64,000 nucleotides of DNA from UBA4416 sp964543545 (GTDB lineage Bacteria; Bacteroidota; Bacteroidia; B-17B0; Aurantibacillaceae). A program made the translations under genes and the position numbers. This document shows, one piece after another, positions 39,863 through 48,171 of the stretch (the stretch's first letter is position 1; each line of letters opens with the position of its first letter). Below the pieces are notes generated by a model that saw only the letters and a list, made by a program, of their open reading frames with translations, was not told the origin of the DNA and did no database searches. The DNA lies in the NCBI GenBank assembly GCA_964543545.1, contig CAZIYT010000005.1:186001-250000 (forward strand), given 5' to 3'.

Positions 39863-40093
39863 ATGAAAATTTCGGTCATAACCTTGAGCGCACTGATGGC
39901 AACAAGCCTTCAGGTAAATGCGCAAACCAAAGCGGTTAGTCCAAAGCCGGCGAAGCCAACAGGCCAAAGCGTAGCAAAGACGAAGCAAACGGTGAAACCT
40001 AAAAAAGAAAAAACGGCCATCGCAAAAGACTCCATAAAACCAATCCACAAAAATCCCGATCACTACTACTGTCCGCCTTGCGGCATGGGCTAA
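39863..40093 (+). CDS. Small signal-peptide-bearing peptide ending CPPCGMG, putative MNIO precursor 2
   Basis: 76 residues. Signal-like residues 1-20 (MKISVITLSALMATSLQVNA) are followed by a Lys/Pro/Thr-rich linker and the end NPDHYYCPPCGMG. C70 and C73 are the only cysteines. It begins 22 bases after precursor 1 and the next gene starts eight bases after its stop, showing one transcript. The middle regions of the two peptides are unrelated in sequence while both ends are conserved, which is the pattern expected if the signal is needed for export and the C-terminal core for modification. No known precursor family (for example DUF2282) is recognised. Confidence 0.75.
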   Translation: MKISVITLSALMATSLQVNAQTKAVSPKPAKPTGQSVAKTKQTVKPKKEKTAIAKDSIKPIHKNPDHYYCPPCGMG

Positions 40094-40101
40094 ACCAAAA
40101 C

Positions 40102-40527
40102 ATGCGACTCCTTTTAATCCTGATAGCTCTATTCATCTGCCTGCATTCGCCGGCCCAGGAGACTTTTACAAAAAACAGGTGGAGCACGAGTACCGTGATC
40201 GGTCTGAAAGATTTCACATTCAGTACCAAGGCCAGCGAGATCATCCTTGACACTCTTAACAGGCACTATCCTTATGGCTACATTACCGAGTTTCTGCCTG
40301 ATAAGCAGTTTATATCCTATAATATTGGCCCTTGTGGCAACGAGTGCCGGATCATGAGTAGAGGGACTTACACCCTTACTCAAAATACCATGACGCTTTT
40401 TGTGAAATCCCTGAGCTATGCCAAAGACTGCAAAGACAAGCCTTCGGAAGAGGTCAACACCTCGCTCGGCACCTACCATTGGGAGCAAAAAGGTACCCGG
40501 CTCATCTTAACACCCATTGAAAAGTAA
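40102..40527 (+). CDS. Small secreted lipocalin-like protein in the MNIO cluster
   Basis: 141 residues from ATG 40102 (MRLLLILIALFICLHSPAQ, signal peptide); the frame is open a few codons further but overlaps the previous gene. The mature part looks like one beta-barrel domain: FLPDKQFISYNIGPCGNECR, RGTYTLTQNTMTLFVKSL, LGTYHWEQKGTRLILTPIEK, a pattern seen in small lipocalin-like secreted proteins of Bacteroidota. Three cysteines remain at 78, 82 and 110. It lies between the precursors and the MNIO gene, three bases before the latter, so it is probably a functional part of the system, such as a periplasmic binder of the peptide or its cargo (inference). Confidence 0.75.
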   Translation: MRLLLILIALFICLHSPAQETFTKNRWSTSTVIGLKDFTFSTKASEIILDTLNRHYPYGYITEFLPDKQFISYNIGPCGNECRIMSRGTYTLTQNTMTLFVKSLSYAKDCKDKPSEEVNTSLGTYHWEQKGTRLILTPIEK

Positions 40528-40530
40528 CTG

Positions 40531-41655
40531 ATGAAACCCTGGGTTGGCATAGCGCTCATGCCTGAAGCAGAATTTATCGCCACGGCCTTGCCCTTATTTG
40601 AGGCGGGTGAGATCGATGTGCTGGAATGGTCCTTTGATACGATTGCCCACAGCAGATACGAACCTGCCTGGATGCGCTTGCTACTGCAGGAATATTCGGG
40701 AAGAGGGCGACTGCTGGCGCATGGCGTCCGTTATTCCTTGCTCAGCGGCGACTTCAGCGAACGGCAAAACACCTGGCTGAAGCAAACGGAAGCAGAATTA
40801 AAACGCTATCCTTACAGGCACATCACCGAGCATTTCGGCTTTATGACCTCGGAGCATTTTCATAAGGGCGCTCCCCTGCCCGTACCGCTGAACCCTCAAA
40901 CACTGGCTATCGGCCGGGACCGCTTACAGCGCCTGCAGCAGGTAGCCGGGATCCCGGTGGGCATCGAGAACCTGGCCTTTGCCTTTAGTGCGGATCAGGT
41001 GAAAGAGCAAGGAGCCTTTCTTGAAAAACTGATAGAGCCTGTCGATGGCTTCCTTATCCTGGACCTTCACAATGTATGGTGCCAGGCTGTGAATTTCGGG
41101 ACCGATGCCGAAGCGCTGATCAGGTCCTACCCTTTGCACAAGGTTAAAGAAATTCATGTATCCGGGGGCAGTTGGTCAACCGTTAGTAGCTCGGATAAGC
41201 CCGTTAGGCGTGACACTCACGATGAAGCCGTCCCGAAGGAAGTCCTCAGACTGTTAGCTTATGCCCTGCCTTTGTGCCCTGCTGCGGAAGCCGTTATCCT
41301 GGAGCGTTTGGGAGACACGTTGGTGCCGGCCCGGGAGCAACAGGGATTTGTAGAGGATTACCGGGAAATCCGGCAACTCGTGGAACGTGTATCCGCCGGG
41401 CAGAAGAGTCCGGAAGAAAGCATCAAGGCTTCCTTTTTGGCTCCGAAAGAAAGCGGCTCATTCCCCCCTATAAATAAATCATTAAAAAGCCAACAGAACA
41501 TCCTCGTTTCCTTGTTGGCAAACAGCCATGATCTTTCTCAAACCATTAGCGAGCTCCGGCAGCAGAAAAGCCTTGCTGATGGCGGCTGGCAGCCGGAACG
41601 CTGGATTCCTGAGATGATCGAAACAGCCATACTGCTTATCAAAAAATGGAGCTGA
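40531..41655 (+). CDS. DUF692 / MNIO family multinuclear iron enzyme with C-terminal extension
   Basis: 374 residues. Residues 1-285 are a TIM-barrel DUF692 domain with the expected metal-ligand motifs: H64 (AHGVRYS), E100-H101 (TEHFGF), E146-N147 (IENLAF), D178-H180-N181 (LDLHN), H209 (IHVSG), D228-H230-D231 (DTHDEA) and E258 (ILERL). MNIO enzymes such as MbnB and TglH use two or three iron ions to oxidise cysteine or other residues of precursor peptides. The last 85 residues (about 290-374), helical and ending ERWIPEMIETAILLIKKWS, exceed the usual length of about 285 and may replace the separate recognition partner. Located in the same operon as the CPxCGxG peptides, which are its likely substrates. 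Confidence 0.9.
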   Translation: MKPWVGIALMPEAEFIATALPLFEAGEIDVLEWSFDTIAHSRYEPAWMRLLLQEYSGRGRLLAHGVRYSLLSGDFSERQNTWLKQTEAELKRYPYRHITEHFGFMTSEHFHKGAPLPVPLNPQTLAIGRDRLQRLQQVAGIPVGIENLAFAFSADQVKEQGAFLEKLIEPVDGFLILDLHNVWCQAVNFGTDAEALIRSYPLHKVKEIHVSGGSWSTVSSSDKPVRRDTHDEAVPKEVLRLLAYALPLCPAAEAVILERLGDTLVPAREQQGFVEDYREIRQLVERVSAGQKSPEESIKASFLAPKESGSFPPINKSLKSQQNILVSLLANSHDLSQTISELRQQKSLADGGWQPERWIPEMIETAILLIKKWS

Positions 41656-41724
41656 TTCCATAAGTAGTTCAGGAATTGATTTTCACCAAAATTTCCTTTA
41701 GTTTAGTGCAAAACGATAGCACTC

Positions 41725-42936
41725 ATGGATACTGAACTACAGGAAGCCCTCGATACAATCCGGGCAGTCTACAAAAAAGAATTAAAAAGAAAAACATCCT
41801 ATTCTACCTTAAATCCTGCTACGGCTCAGGAAATCAAAGCATTTGAAAAAAAGCTGGGCAAAAAGCTCCCGGAAGATTTTACAGGCTATTTAACCGGCAA
41901 CGACATTCCCATGGCATTCGATAACGGCTTTTTCGCCCTGTCTTTTGAGCAGATCATGGAAGAATGGGGCCTGATGAAAGAGCAGCTCGATCAGGGCCTT
42001 TTCGATGAAAAGCTAAAAGCACTGAAGAAAAAAGATAAGGCTCACTGGGAGGGCGACTATATCAAAAAAGTGTGGTGGAGCGATAAATGGGTGCCTTTTG
42101 CCAAAGACAGCCAGGGCAATACCAAATGCATAGACCTCGATCCCGGTAAAGAGGGAGACAAAGGCCAGGTGGTATCGGTATATTCCGCTGATGACTCCGG
42201 TCCCTTTGCCACAGATTTCTGGTCTTTCTCCGCTTACCTCATTGAACAGGCCTATTTTTATGAAGCGGAACAATACGAGGTAGAAACAGGCAAAGATGGC
42301 AGCGCCCGTATTTATATAGACACCTTTGCGTCGGAGGTCAAACAAAAGATTGCTGTCATCCGCGATGTCTACATTTCCAACGCCAAGGGAAAGGTAAAGT
42401 ACAGGAGCCTGAAACAAGCGACAGATGCAGAGATCAACGCTTTTGAAGCAACTCTCGGCGCTTCGTTGCCTGATGCCTACAGCGTCTTTTTAAAGCACAA
42501 TGATGTAGCAATGGCTTTCGACGGGGGCTTTGAAGTCCTACCGCTGGACAAGGTCATTGACTTATGGGTCATGATGAAGGAGCACCTCGACCATGGCGTA
42601 TTTGATGACGGCAGAATCGAACGGCATGAGAAAGAAAATTTCGGAAACTGGAAAGGAGACTATGTGAAGAAAGTCTGGTGGAGCACGAAATGGATTCCTT
42701 TTGCGGAAGACAGCTGCGGCAATATGAAGTGCATCGACCTTGACCCCGGAAAAAATGGTGAGGAAGGCCAGATCACTGCCATGGAGATCCAGGATGGACA
42801 AGGCCCTTTCGCTACAAAATACACCTCCTTCTCATCCTACCTGGAAGACCAGGTAAGCTTTTATAAGGATAACAAATACGAGGTGGAAGAATCCTGGGAT
42901 GGTAGCGCCCTGATTAATGTAGATTCCTATAGGTGA
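41725..42936 (+). CDS. Tandem SMI1/KNR4 (SUKH) domain protein
   Basis: 403 residues, cytosolic, made of two similar halves (about 1-200 and 205-403). Each has a SUKH pattern: AFEKKLGKKLPEDFTGYLTGNDIPMAFDNGFFALSFEQIMEEWGLMKEQLDQG with W...W and later WVPFAKDSQGNTKCIDLDPG, and the second half repeats EATLGASLPDAYSVFLKHNDVAMAFDGGF and WIPFAEDSCGNMKCIDLDPG. SUKH proteins are frequent immunity proteins against polymorphic toxins, but many are general. No toxin gene is adjacent. It starts 69 bases after the MNIO gene without an obvious terminator, so shared transcription is possible. Confidence 0.87.
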   Translation: MDTELQEALDTIRAVYKKELKRKTSYSTLNPATAQEIKAFEKKLGKKLPEDFTGYLTGNDIPMAFDNGFFALSFEQIMEEWGLMKEQLDQGLFDEKLKALKKKDKAHWEGDYIKKVWWSDKWVPFAKDSQGNTKCIDLDPGKEGDKGQVVSVYSADDSGPFATDFWSFSAYLIEQAYFYEAEQYEVETGKDGSARIYIDTFASEVKQKIAVIRDVYISNAKGKVKYRSLKQATDAEINAFEATLGASLPDAYSVFLKHNDVAMAFDGGFEVLPLDKVIDLWVMMKEHLDHGVFDDGRIERHEKENFGNWKGDYVKKVWWSTKWIPFAEDSCGNMKCIDLDPGKNGEEGQITAMEIQDGQGPFATKYTSFSSYLEDQVSFYKDNKYEVEESWDGSALINVDSYR

Positions 42937-43039
42937 TTTTTTACATCTTTTAAGATTCAATCCGGAAATTCTCTACAGAATACAAAGGGGATTTTGTATT
43001 TTTATCAATAGCCATCCCCGCTTCCTAAAAAAATTCCGC

Positions 43040-43492
43040 ATGAAAGCTGTTTTTCTCCTGCTCTTTTGTTTTGGCATGGTGTCCGCATTTTCTGAAATCC
43101 CTACAACCGTCAGCTTTTCCAAAGCTAACACCGCAAAAGATTCAACGAAAGAGGAGTTCTCGTCAAAAGAGTTCCTGAACTATTACAAGAACGGAAACCT
43201 GAAACGCAGGCGCACCATATTTTACACAATGGATGGAAAGGAACACCAAACCATCTACGAAAATTTCAGAAGAAGCGGAGCCAAACGCAATTGTTGGGTC
43301 ATGAGTCCAGGCAATCTCATACAACTTACCAGATATAACAGGAAAGGTCTTATGAGATTTGAACGCAACTATTATTATTCCGGCCCTTTTCTTCAATGCG
43401 TGGAGACACGCCGGGCTAATGGAAAAGTCAGAGTTCAGTACCAGCCGGAACCTCCGCTCAGTTACGGGAGTTATCAGGCTAAGTTATATTAG
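43040..43492 (+). CDS. Small secreted MORN-like protein
   Basis: 150 residues with a signal peptide (MKAVFLLLFCFGMVSAFS). It has a MORN-like unit LNYYKNGNLKRRRTIFY and tyrosine/arginine-rich segments (YNRKGLMRFERNYYYSGPF). No catalytic motif. It resembles secreted antitoxin-like or surface-repeat proteins and is the third MORN-type protein in the window. Function unknown. Confidence 0.7.
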   Translation: MKAVFLLLFCFGMVSAFSEIPTTVSFSKANTAKDSTKEEFSSKEFLNYYKNGNLKRRRTIFYTMDGKEHQTIYENFRRSGAKRNCWVMSPGNLIQLTRYNRKGLMRFERNYYYSGPFLQCVETRRANGKVRVQYQPEPPLSYGSYQAKLY

Positions 43493-43533
43493 AGAAGCGG
43501 TGAAAGCCGGAAGACGTTGCTAAATTTTACATA

Positions 43534-44370
43534 TTGGGAAAAGCACTCCTGAAATACCTGAAAAACCTGGCGATTGTGGCGCTGAGCCTGTATCTGCTAC
43601 TCTGTGTGCTCTTGTACTTTTTTCAGGATCATTTATTATTTCATCCTCAGCCCAAAACCATCGCTGAAACTTCTGCCTTCCTGGAACAGCATCCTGACTT
43701 TGATACACTGTGCCTGATAATGGAAGACAATACGCGGATCAGTGTCTTTCTTTCCAAACAGGATCGTGGAAACGCGAAACGTCCTTTGGTTATATACTTC
43801 GGCGGCAATACCGAAGAGGTATCCCACCTGGCAGAATACAAGGATCATTTCAGGCCCTGTGTGCTGGCGCTGGTCAATAACAGGGGCTTCGGGCGGAGCA
43901 GCGGATCACCTTCCGAAAAAAGTATGTTCAGCGATGCGCTCAGCATCTACGATCATTTAAAAAACCGCCCGGGGATAGATGCTGAGCGGATCATCGTGGC
44001 AGGACGGAGCATCGGCACCGGCGTGGCTACTTACCTGTCTTCCAAACGGCCTGTTGCAGCCACGATCCTGATCACACCGTATGAAAGCATGACGGCCGTG
44101 GCGCAGGAAAAATATCCTTTTGTACCGATCGGTCTTTTGCTCAAACATCCCTTCGCTTCCGAAGCTTATGCTACAACGATCCACACTCCGGTGCTGGCCC
44201 TCATTGCGCAACACGATGCCGTAATCCCGGCTCCGCATGCCTACAGCCTGCTGAAACACTGGAAAGGAGAAAGCTCCTTCCTCGAAGTGGAGGCCGATCA
44301 CAGCTCCATTATGGCTGACCAGGCGGTCTGGAAGAAGATCGGAGAATTTACCGAAAGCCATACTAAATAA
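43534..44370 (+). CDS. Membrane-anchored alpha/beta hydrolase (TTG start)
   Basis: 278 residues starting at TTG 43534; the frame closes upstream at TGA 43501-43503 and there is no ATG before the N-terminal membrane helix (LLKYLKNLAIVALSLYLLLCVLLYFF), which is typical of this family, followed by FQDHLLFHP. Hydrolase motifs: YFGGNTEEV, NNRGFGRSSGSPSE, the nucleophile elbow AGRSIGTG (serine near 153), acid in LIAQHDAVIP, and catalytic histidine in VEADHSS. Related to the YfhR/ABHD13 group. It would face the periplasm or cytosol with one anchor; substrate unknown. Confidence 0.88.
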   Translation: MGKALLKYLKNLAIVALSLYLLLCVLLYFFQDHLLFHPQPKTIAETSAFLEQHPDFDTLCLIMEDNTRISVFLSKQDRGNAKRPLVIYFGGNTEEVSHLAEYKDHFRPCVLALVNNRGFGRSSGSPSEKSMFSDALSIYDHLKNRPGIDAERIIVAGRSIGTGVATYLSSKRPVAATILITPYESMTAVAQEKYPFVPIGLLLKHPFASEAYATTIHTPVLALIAQHDAVIPAPHAYSLLKHWKGESSFLEVEADHSSIMADQAVWKKIGEFTESHTK

Positions 44371-44407
44371 TGAGCGCATGCGTTCTAATGGTCAGAACTA
44401 ATCAAGG

Positions 44408-45604
44408 ATGATGCGCGTTTTTACAATTTCTATGTTCATGCTCTTTTTGTTTCTGAGGCCGGCCTGTCTGCGGGCTCAGGATACACTCATTGTGTATGAC
44501 ATTGCCTCACAGACCATCGATACCATCTTACCCGTCATTGGAACGCCCGCTGCCTTTGCCAAAACAAGCTCCTCGACAGGCACAATGGGAAATCAAGCAG
44601 CTTTGAGCCAGGTGCCTCCAACAACGAACCTATTCAGCGGTTCCAATTTTTGCGATATCACAAAGGCGGCCAATTCTTTTAACCTGGCGAGCTATCCGGT
44701 CAGAACCGGCGTAGCACTCAGGTACTACAGGGGCGATAGCCTGAAAACAGGATGCTCGGGAATGCTGGTGTCTCCTTCGGCGGTACTAACGGCCGGGCAT
44801 TGCGTGTATGACTACTTTACCAGGAGCTTTTCAAAGTTTGATAGCCTGAAAATTTGTCCGGCCTATAATAATGGAATGGATCATCCCGCGCTTCCGGTGT
44901 CGATGGCAAAGAAAATTTATATTTTCAAAACCTACTACCACCAAAGCACCTCGGATGATATTGCCCTGATCCAATTGGAAGAGCCCATCGGCCTGAAAAC
45001 CGGTTGGGTAGGCATCGGTTATGAATCCAATCCGAATAATTACCTGAATAAGGTTTTCCACAAGTTCAGCTACCCCTACCGGGATCCCTTCGGCAACAGG
45101 GTATTCAACGGGGATACGATGTACTATAATTATGGCTATATCACTACCGTGTCCAATTACCTGGGCATTAACAGCCCTGCCGCAACAGGCGCCCAGGGGC
45201 AAAGCGGAAGCTCCTTTCTCTATACCGATAACACCGATTACTATTCCGTGGCTGTCTTTAATTACAGCAATAATTACATACACTACCGGATCACACCAAA
45301 TATATTTACCCAGTTCGAACATATCCTGACGACCTACGCCACAGGCATGAGTGAAGAAGAGCCGGTGAAGGCTGCTCCGGCTGTTTATCCGAATCCGTTC
45401 AATAAAGTGCTCTACATAGATTCCGGTGAAAGGAAAGATATCGTCGTGAAGCTTAGCAATACCCTGGGCCAGCTTCTGAGGGAGATCCCTATTTCTTCCG
45501 GGGCACGTACAGAGCTTAACACAAGCGATCTTGAACCGGGAATGTATTTTTTATGGGGAGAGGCGGATGGCAGGCCATTTTCGGCCAAATACGTGAAAGA
45601 ATAA
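44408..45604 (+). CDS. Secreted trypsin-like serine protease with T9SS tail
   Basis: 398 residues with a signal peptide (FTISMFMLFLFLRPACLRAQ). The protease domain covers about residues 75-310: CSGMLVSPSAVLTAGHC with catalytic histidine near 131, aspartate in STSDDIALIQLEEP near 183, and serine in GAQGQSGSS near 265, a complete triad of the V8/glutamyl endopeptidase-like S1B type. After a short linker a T9SS type A sorting domain follows (AVYPNPFNKVLYIDSG to FSAKYVKE). It should be exported and released or attached outside. Stop is two bases from the convergent dedA stop. Confidence 0.92.
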   Translation: MMRVFTISMFMLFLFLRPACLRAQDTLIVYDIASQTIDTILPVIGTPAAFAKTSSSTGTMGNQAALSQVPPTTNLFSGSNFCDITKAANSFNLASYPVRTGVALRYYRGDSLKTGCSGMLVSPSAVLTAGHCVYDYFTRSFSKFDSLKICPAYNNGMDHPALPVSMAKKIYIFKTYYHQSTSDDIALIQLEEPIGLKTGWVGIGYESNPNNYLNKVFHKFSYPYRDPFGNRVFNGDTMYYNYGYITTVSNYLGINSPAATGAQGQSGSSFLYTDNTDYYSVAVFNYSNNYIHYRITPNIFTQFEHILTTYATGMSEEEPVKAAPAVYPNPFNKVLYIDSGERKDIVVKLSNTLGQLLREIPISSGARTELNTSDLEPGMYFLWGEADGRPFSAKYVKE

Positions 45605-45606
45605 AT

Positions 45607-46233
45607 CTAATCCGCTTTTTTCCTGTTCTTAAACCAGGTGATTACCACCGGGATAGCCGTGACCACAATCAGCCCGATAACGATGTAGCCCAGGTAATGC
45701 TCGGTTTGCGGAAAACGTTTTCCGAGGAAATATGCGATGCTGCCAAAGGAACCGATCCAGGCCACGGCCCCCACCACATTGTATAGCATGAACAATCCGA
45801 AATCAACCTTGATAACACCGGCCAGCACAGGCGCAAAGGTGCGGATGATCGGCAAAAAGCGGCCCATGATGAGTGTCTTGCCGCCATGCTTCTCATAAAA
45901 GGCTTTGGTGGTTTCGAGGTGCTTGCGCCGGAAGAAAAAACTGTCTTTCCGCTTGTACAGGGCATCACCGGCTTTCCTGCCAAACCAGTAACCGAACATA
46001 TTTCCGAGAATAGCTGCGGCCATCAGTAACAACAACAGGGGCACAAACGCCACGTCCAGCAAATGCGGCTTGGTAGCACAGAGCAAGCCGGAGATAAAAA
46101 TGAGGGAGTCGCCCGGAAGAAAAAAGCCTACCAACAAACCTGTTTCGGCAAATACCACGAACAGCAGGAGCCACAGGCCACCGTAATGGATGATGCTTTG
46201 CGGGTCGGTTAAGGTCTTAAGGAAATCGAGCAT
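45607..46233 (-). CDS. DedA family membrane protein
   Basis: 208 residues, several membrane helices. Family motifs: FAETGLLVGFFLPGDSLIFISGLL, GNMFGYWFGRKAG and GGKTLIMGRFLPIIRTFAPVLAGV with the conserved arginines and glycines, and a C-terminal helix before a basic tail NRKKAD. DedA proteins are implicated in lipid (undecaprenyl phosphate or phospholipid) transport and proton-motive-force homeostasis. It is a single-gene unit, convergent with the protease gene. Confidence 0.95.
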   Translation of the reverse strand: MLDFLKTLTDPQSIIHYGGLWLLLFVVFAETGLLVGFFLPGDSLIFISGLLCATKPHLLDVAFVPLLLLLMAAAILGNMFGYWFGRKAGDALYKRKDSFFFRRKHLETTKAFYEKHGGKTLIMGRFLPIIRTFAPVLAGVIKVDFGLFMLYNVVGAVAWIGSFGSIAYFLGKRFPQTEHYLGYIVIGLIVVTAIPVVITWFKNRKKAD

Positions 46234-46370
46234 TTTTGTTTTTAAAGATACAAGAATAATACAGATTTACATGCAACCTGGCAGGCGAAAAGCTCTTTAT
46301 AAAACTAAATAAAGGTTAAGAAGGGGGTGTTTTTCCCGGTGCCGGGATGAGGATAATCTTTCTTTAATTA

Positions 46371-46402
46371 TTTGGACTGTGTCGGTTTATAACACACATT
46401 TG
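46371..46402 (+). promoter_or_regulatory. Candidate promoter of the CPPNC lipoprotein gene
   Basis: TTTG at 46371-46374, a 20-base spacer, then CACATTTG at 46395-46402, one mismatch from TANNTTTG, 25 bases before the ATG at 46428. Confidence 0.4.
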
Positions 46403-46427
46403 TACAAAACATTAAACCACTCCTCTT

Positions 46428-47291
46428 ATGAAAACAGTATTACACTGCTCCTTATGCTTACTACTTGGATCTATTCTATTTTTCTCCTGCAGGTCGGAAG
46501 ATCAGGACCAAAGCAAAACTGCTGCACTGGCACCGGGTGTTGAAGAAAAAATAGACCTTGTGTTCCACCCTTTAAGCGAGGCCACGGGCTTATTCCAGAT
46601 AGCTACCTGCAAAGACAGTATCCTCATAGATTCCCTGGGGAAATTACCTCCTGTAGCCGATAGTATCCGGATAGGTGCCTTTATAGCCATGCAGGACAGT
46701 GCTCTGAAGCTAAAAGGAAATTTCACCGGAAATTACCTGCGTGCCCTAAGGATCGTTTATGGGTTGGATGAAAGCAATACAAAGATGAAACTTTATTATC
46801 AGCCTGTATTTTTAAAACGCATCACGCCAACAGGAACCACTTCGATCGTGTTTGAGCCAAAAGCGAGCCCTTACTACTATTACTACAGGTATAGCGATAC
46901 CTCTTTTGTTTACGAACCTAATACGGCCTTGATAGATTCTGCCAAGGCCCGCTACGCCAGACGCGTCAGCTTCAAAAAATTAAATACAAAATTCAGGCGC
47001 TTTTACCCGGGAATGACCGACACCAGCGATGTGATGGCTTCCCTCTTTCCTTTCCAGGAAATCAAACAAATGGTAGTGGACAACAAAGCTACGCATGTAT
47101 ACATCATCAACTCAGGAGAAGAAATCCCTGTAGGCACAAAAAACTACATGAGGCATGTGATGATCCTGGGTCCTGATAGCCTGGGACACCGTTTCACCGA
47201 TATCTTTTTCAGGAAATATGCAAACCTGTCGCACCTATGCCCTCCGAATTGTGCTCAGCATATTTTCAATCTTAAACCAATAACGCCCTGA
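46428..47291 (+). CDS. Lipoprotein of unknown function with C-terminal HLCPPNC motif
   Basis: 287 residues. A lipoprotein signal (LLLGSILFFSC, lipid-modified C21) is followed by a globular region with a central part KLYYQPVFLKRITPTGTTSIVFEP, then SLFPFQEIKQMVVDNKATHVYIINSGEE and the end FTDIFFRKYANLSHLCPPNCAQHIFNLKP. I do not recognise the family. The following gene encodes a paralogue sharing YRPLVMKR-like, SFQEI.TM and AHLCPPNC motifs but without a signal. Placed upstream of a membrane sensor and two-component system, which might respond to it. Candidate promoter at 46371-46402. Confidence 0.7.
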   Translation: MKTVLHCSLCLLLGSILFFSCRSEDQDQSKTAALAPGVEEKIDLVFHPLSEATGLFQIATCKDSILIDSLGKLPPVADSIRIGAFIAMQDSALKLKGNFTGNYLRALRIVYGLDESNTKMKLYYQPVFLKRITPTGTTSIVFEPKASPYYYYYRYSDTSFVYEPNTALIDSAKARYARRVSFKKLNTKFRRFYPGMTDTSDVMASLFPFQEIKQMVVDNKATHVYIINSGEEIPVGTKNYMRHVMILGPDSLGHRFTDIFFRKYANLSHLCPPNCAQHIFNLKPITP

Positions 47292-47322
47292 TTACTATAC
47301 AAACCCCGAAAAATAAGAAATC

Positions 47323-48165
47323 ATGAAACTAACAACTTTAGACCCAGAGCTTATTAACTTCAAATCAAATTTATTAGCTCTTACAAGTAATGAAGACCAA
47401 ATTCTTTTAGACAATTGTGCTGTATCTATTCCCGCAGGCAGTCAGGCCATATTTGCCTGTCGCGACTACATGGAACTTTACGGTGCCAAAATAAACGGAG
47501 AGCACGCTATAGAAATTATCGAAGATTATGCCGACTTCGAATTCCTGTTCCATAAGGCTATGGAACTTTATGATAAAAAAGACAATTATATAACGGGATT
47601 AAAAATGATACTGGGAGCAGACTCTGCATCAAAAAAGATAGTTTTAGGATACAGGCCTCTGGTAATGAAAAGGGCAAAGGTTGTGTCTTCCAGTACAATC
47701 ACTCCTATAAACTCTTATAATATTGCTGCAGAAGGATTGGTTTTCATGTATAATCCTACAAAACTTCCAGGCGAAAGATTTGAAGCATTCGCAGATTATT
47801 CCGTCTATACTAAAGAGTATGCAGATAAATTCTACATCAGGAGAAACAAGTCCGAAATTAATCCTACGAAATATATTCCCGATGTAGACACAGATTCCGC
47901 CATATTTTCGTTCCAAGAAATTTTCACAATGATCGATGATAATTCTCCTGAAAAGAAAACCTTGATTTTTAATTGCATGGTCGAAGATTATGATCCTGTA
48001 GCAACCAGGCGCAATAGCTTTATCTTATCACCGAATATCATTCCCACTTTGAATAAGAGTTTTGATTCGGCAAAAAACATGTACACTGATTTAGCACACC
48101 TTTGTCCACCCAATTGTAACCAACCATTGAAGTACAAGATAAAACCTAACAGTTCTAACCCATAA
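47323..48165 (+). CDS. Cytosolic paralogue of the CPPNC lipoprotein
   Basis: 280 residues, no signal peptide (begins MKLTTLDPELINFKSNLLAL). It shares with the preceding lipoprotein the core LGYRPLVMKRAKVVSSSTITP, IFSFQEIFTMIDDNSPEKKTLIFN, and the tail MYTDLAHLCPPNCNQPLKYKIKP, spaced similarly. The gene is markedly more AT-rich than its neighbours, so it may have been acquired or evolved separately rather than copied recently in place. Starts 31 bases after the lipoprotein stop. Function unknown. Confidence 0.7.
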   Translation: MKLTTLDPELINFKSNLLALTSNEDQILLDNCAVSIPAGSQAIFACRDYMELYGAKINGEHAIEIIEDYADFEFLFHKAMELYDKKDNYITGLKMILGADSASKKIVLGYRPLVMKRAKVVSSSTITPINSYNIAAEGLVFMYNPTKLPGERFEAFADYSVYTKEYADKFYIRRNKSEINPTKYIPDVDTDSAIFSFQEIFTMIDDNSPEKKTLIFNCMVEDYDPVATRRNSFILSPNIIPTLNKSFDSAKNMYTDLAHLCPPNCNQPLKYKIKPNSSNP

Positions 48166-48171
48166 AAAAAC

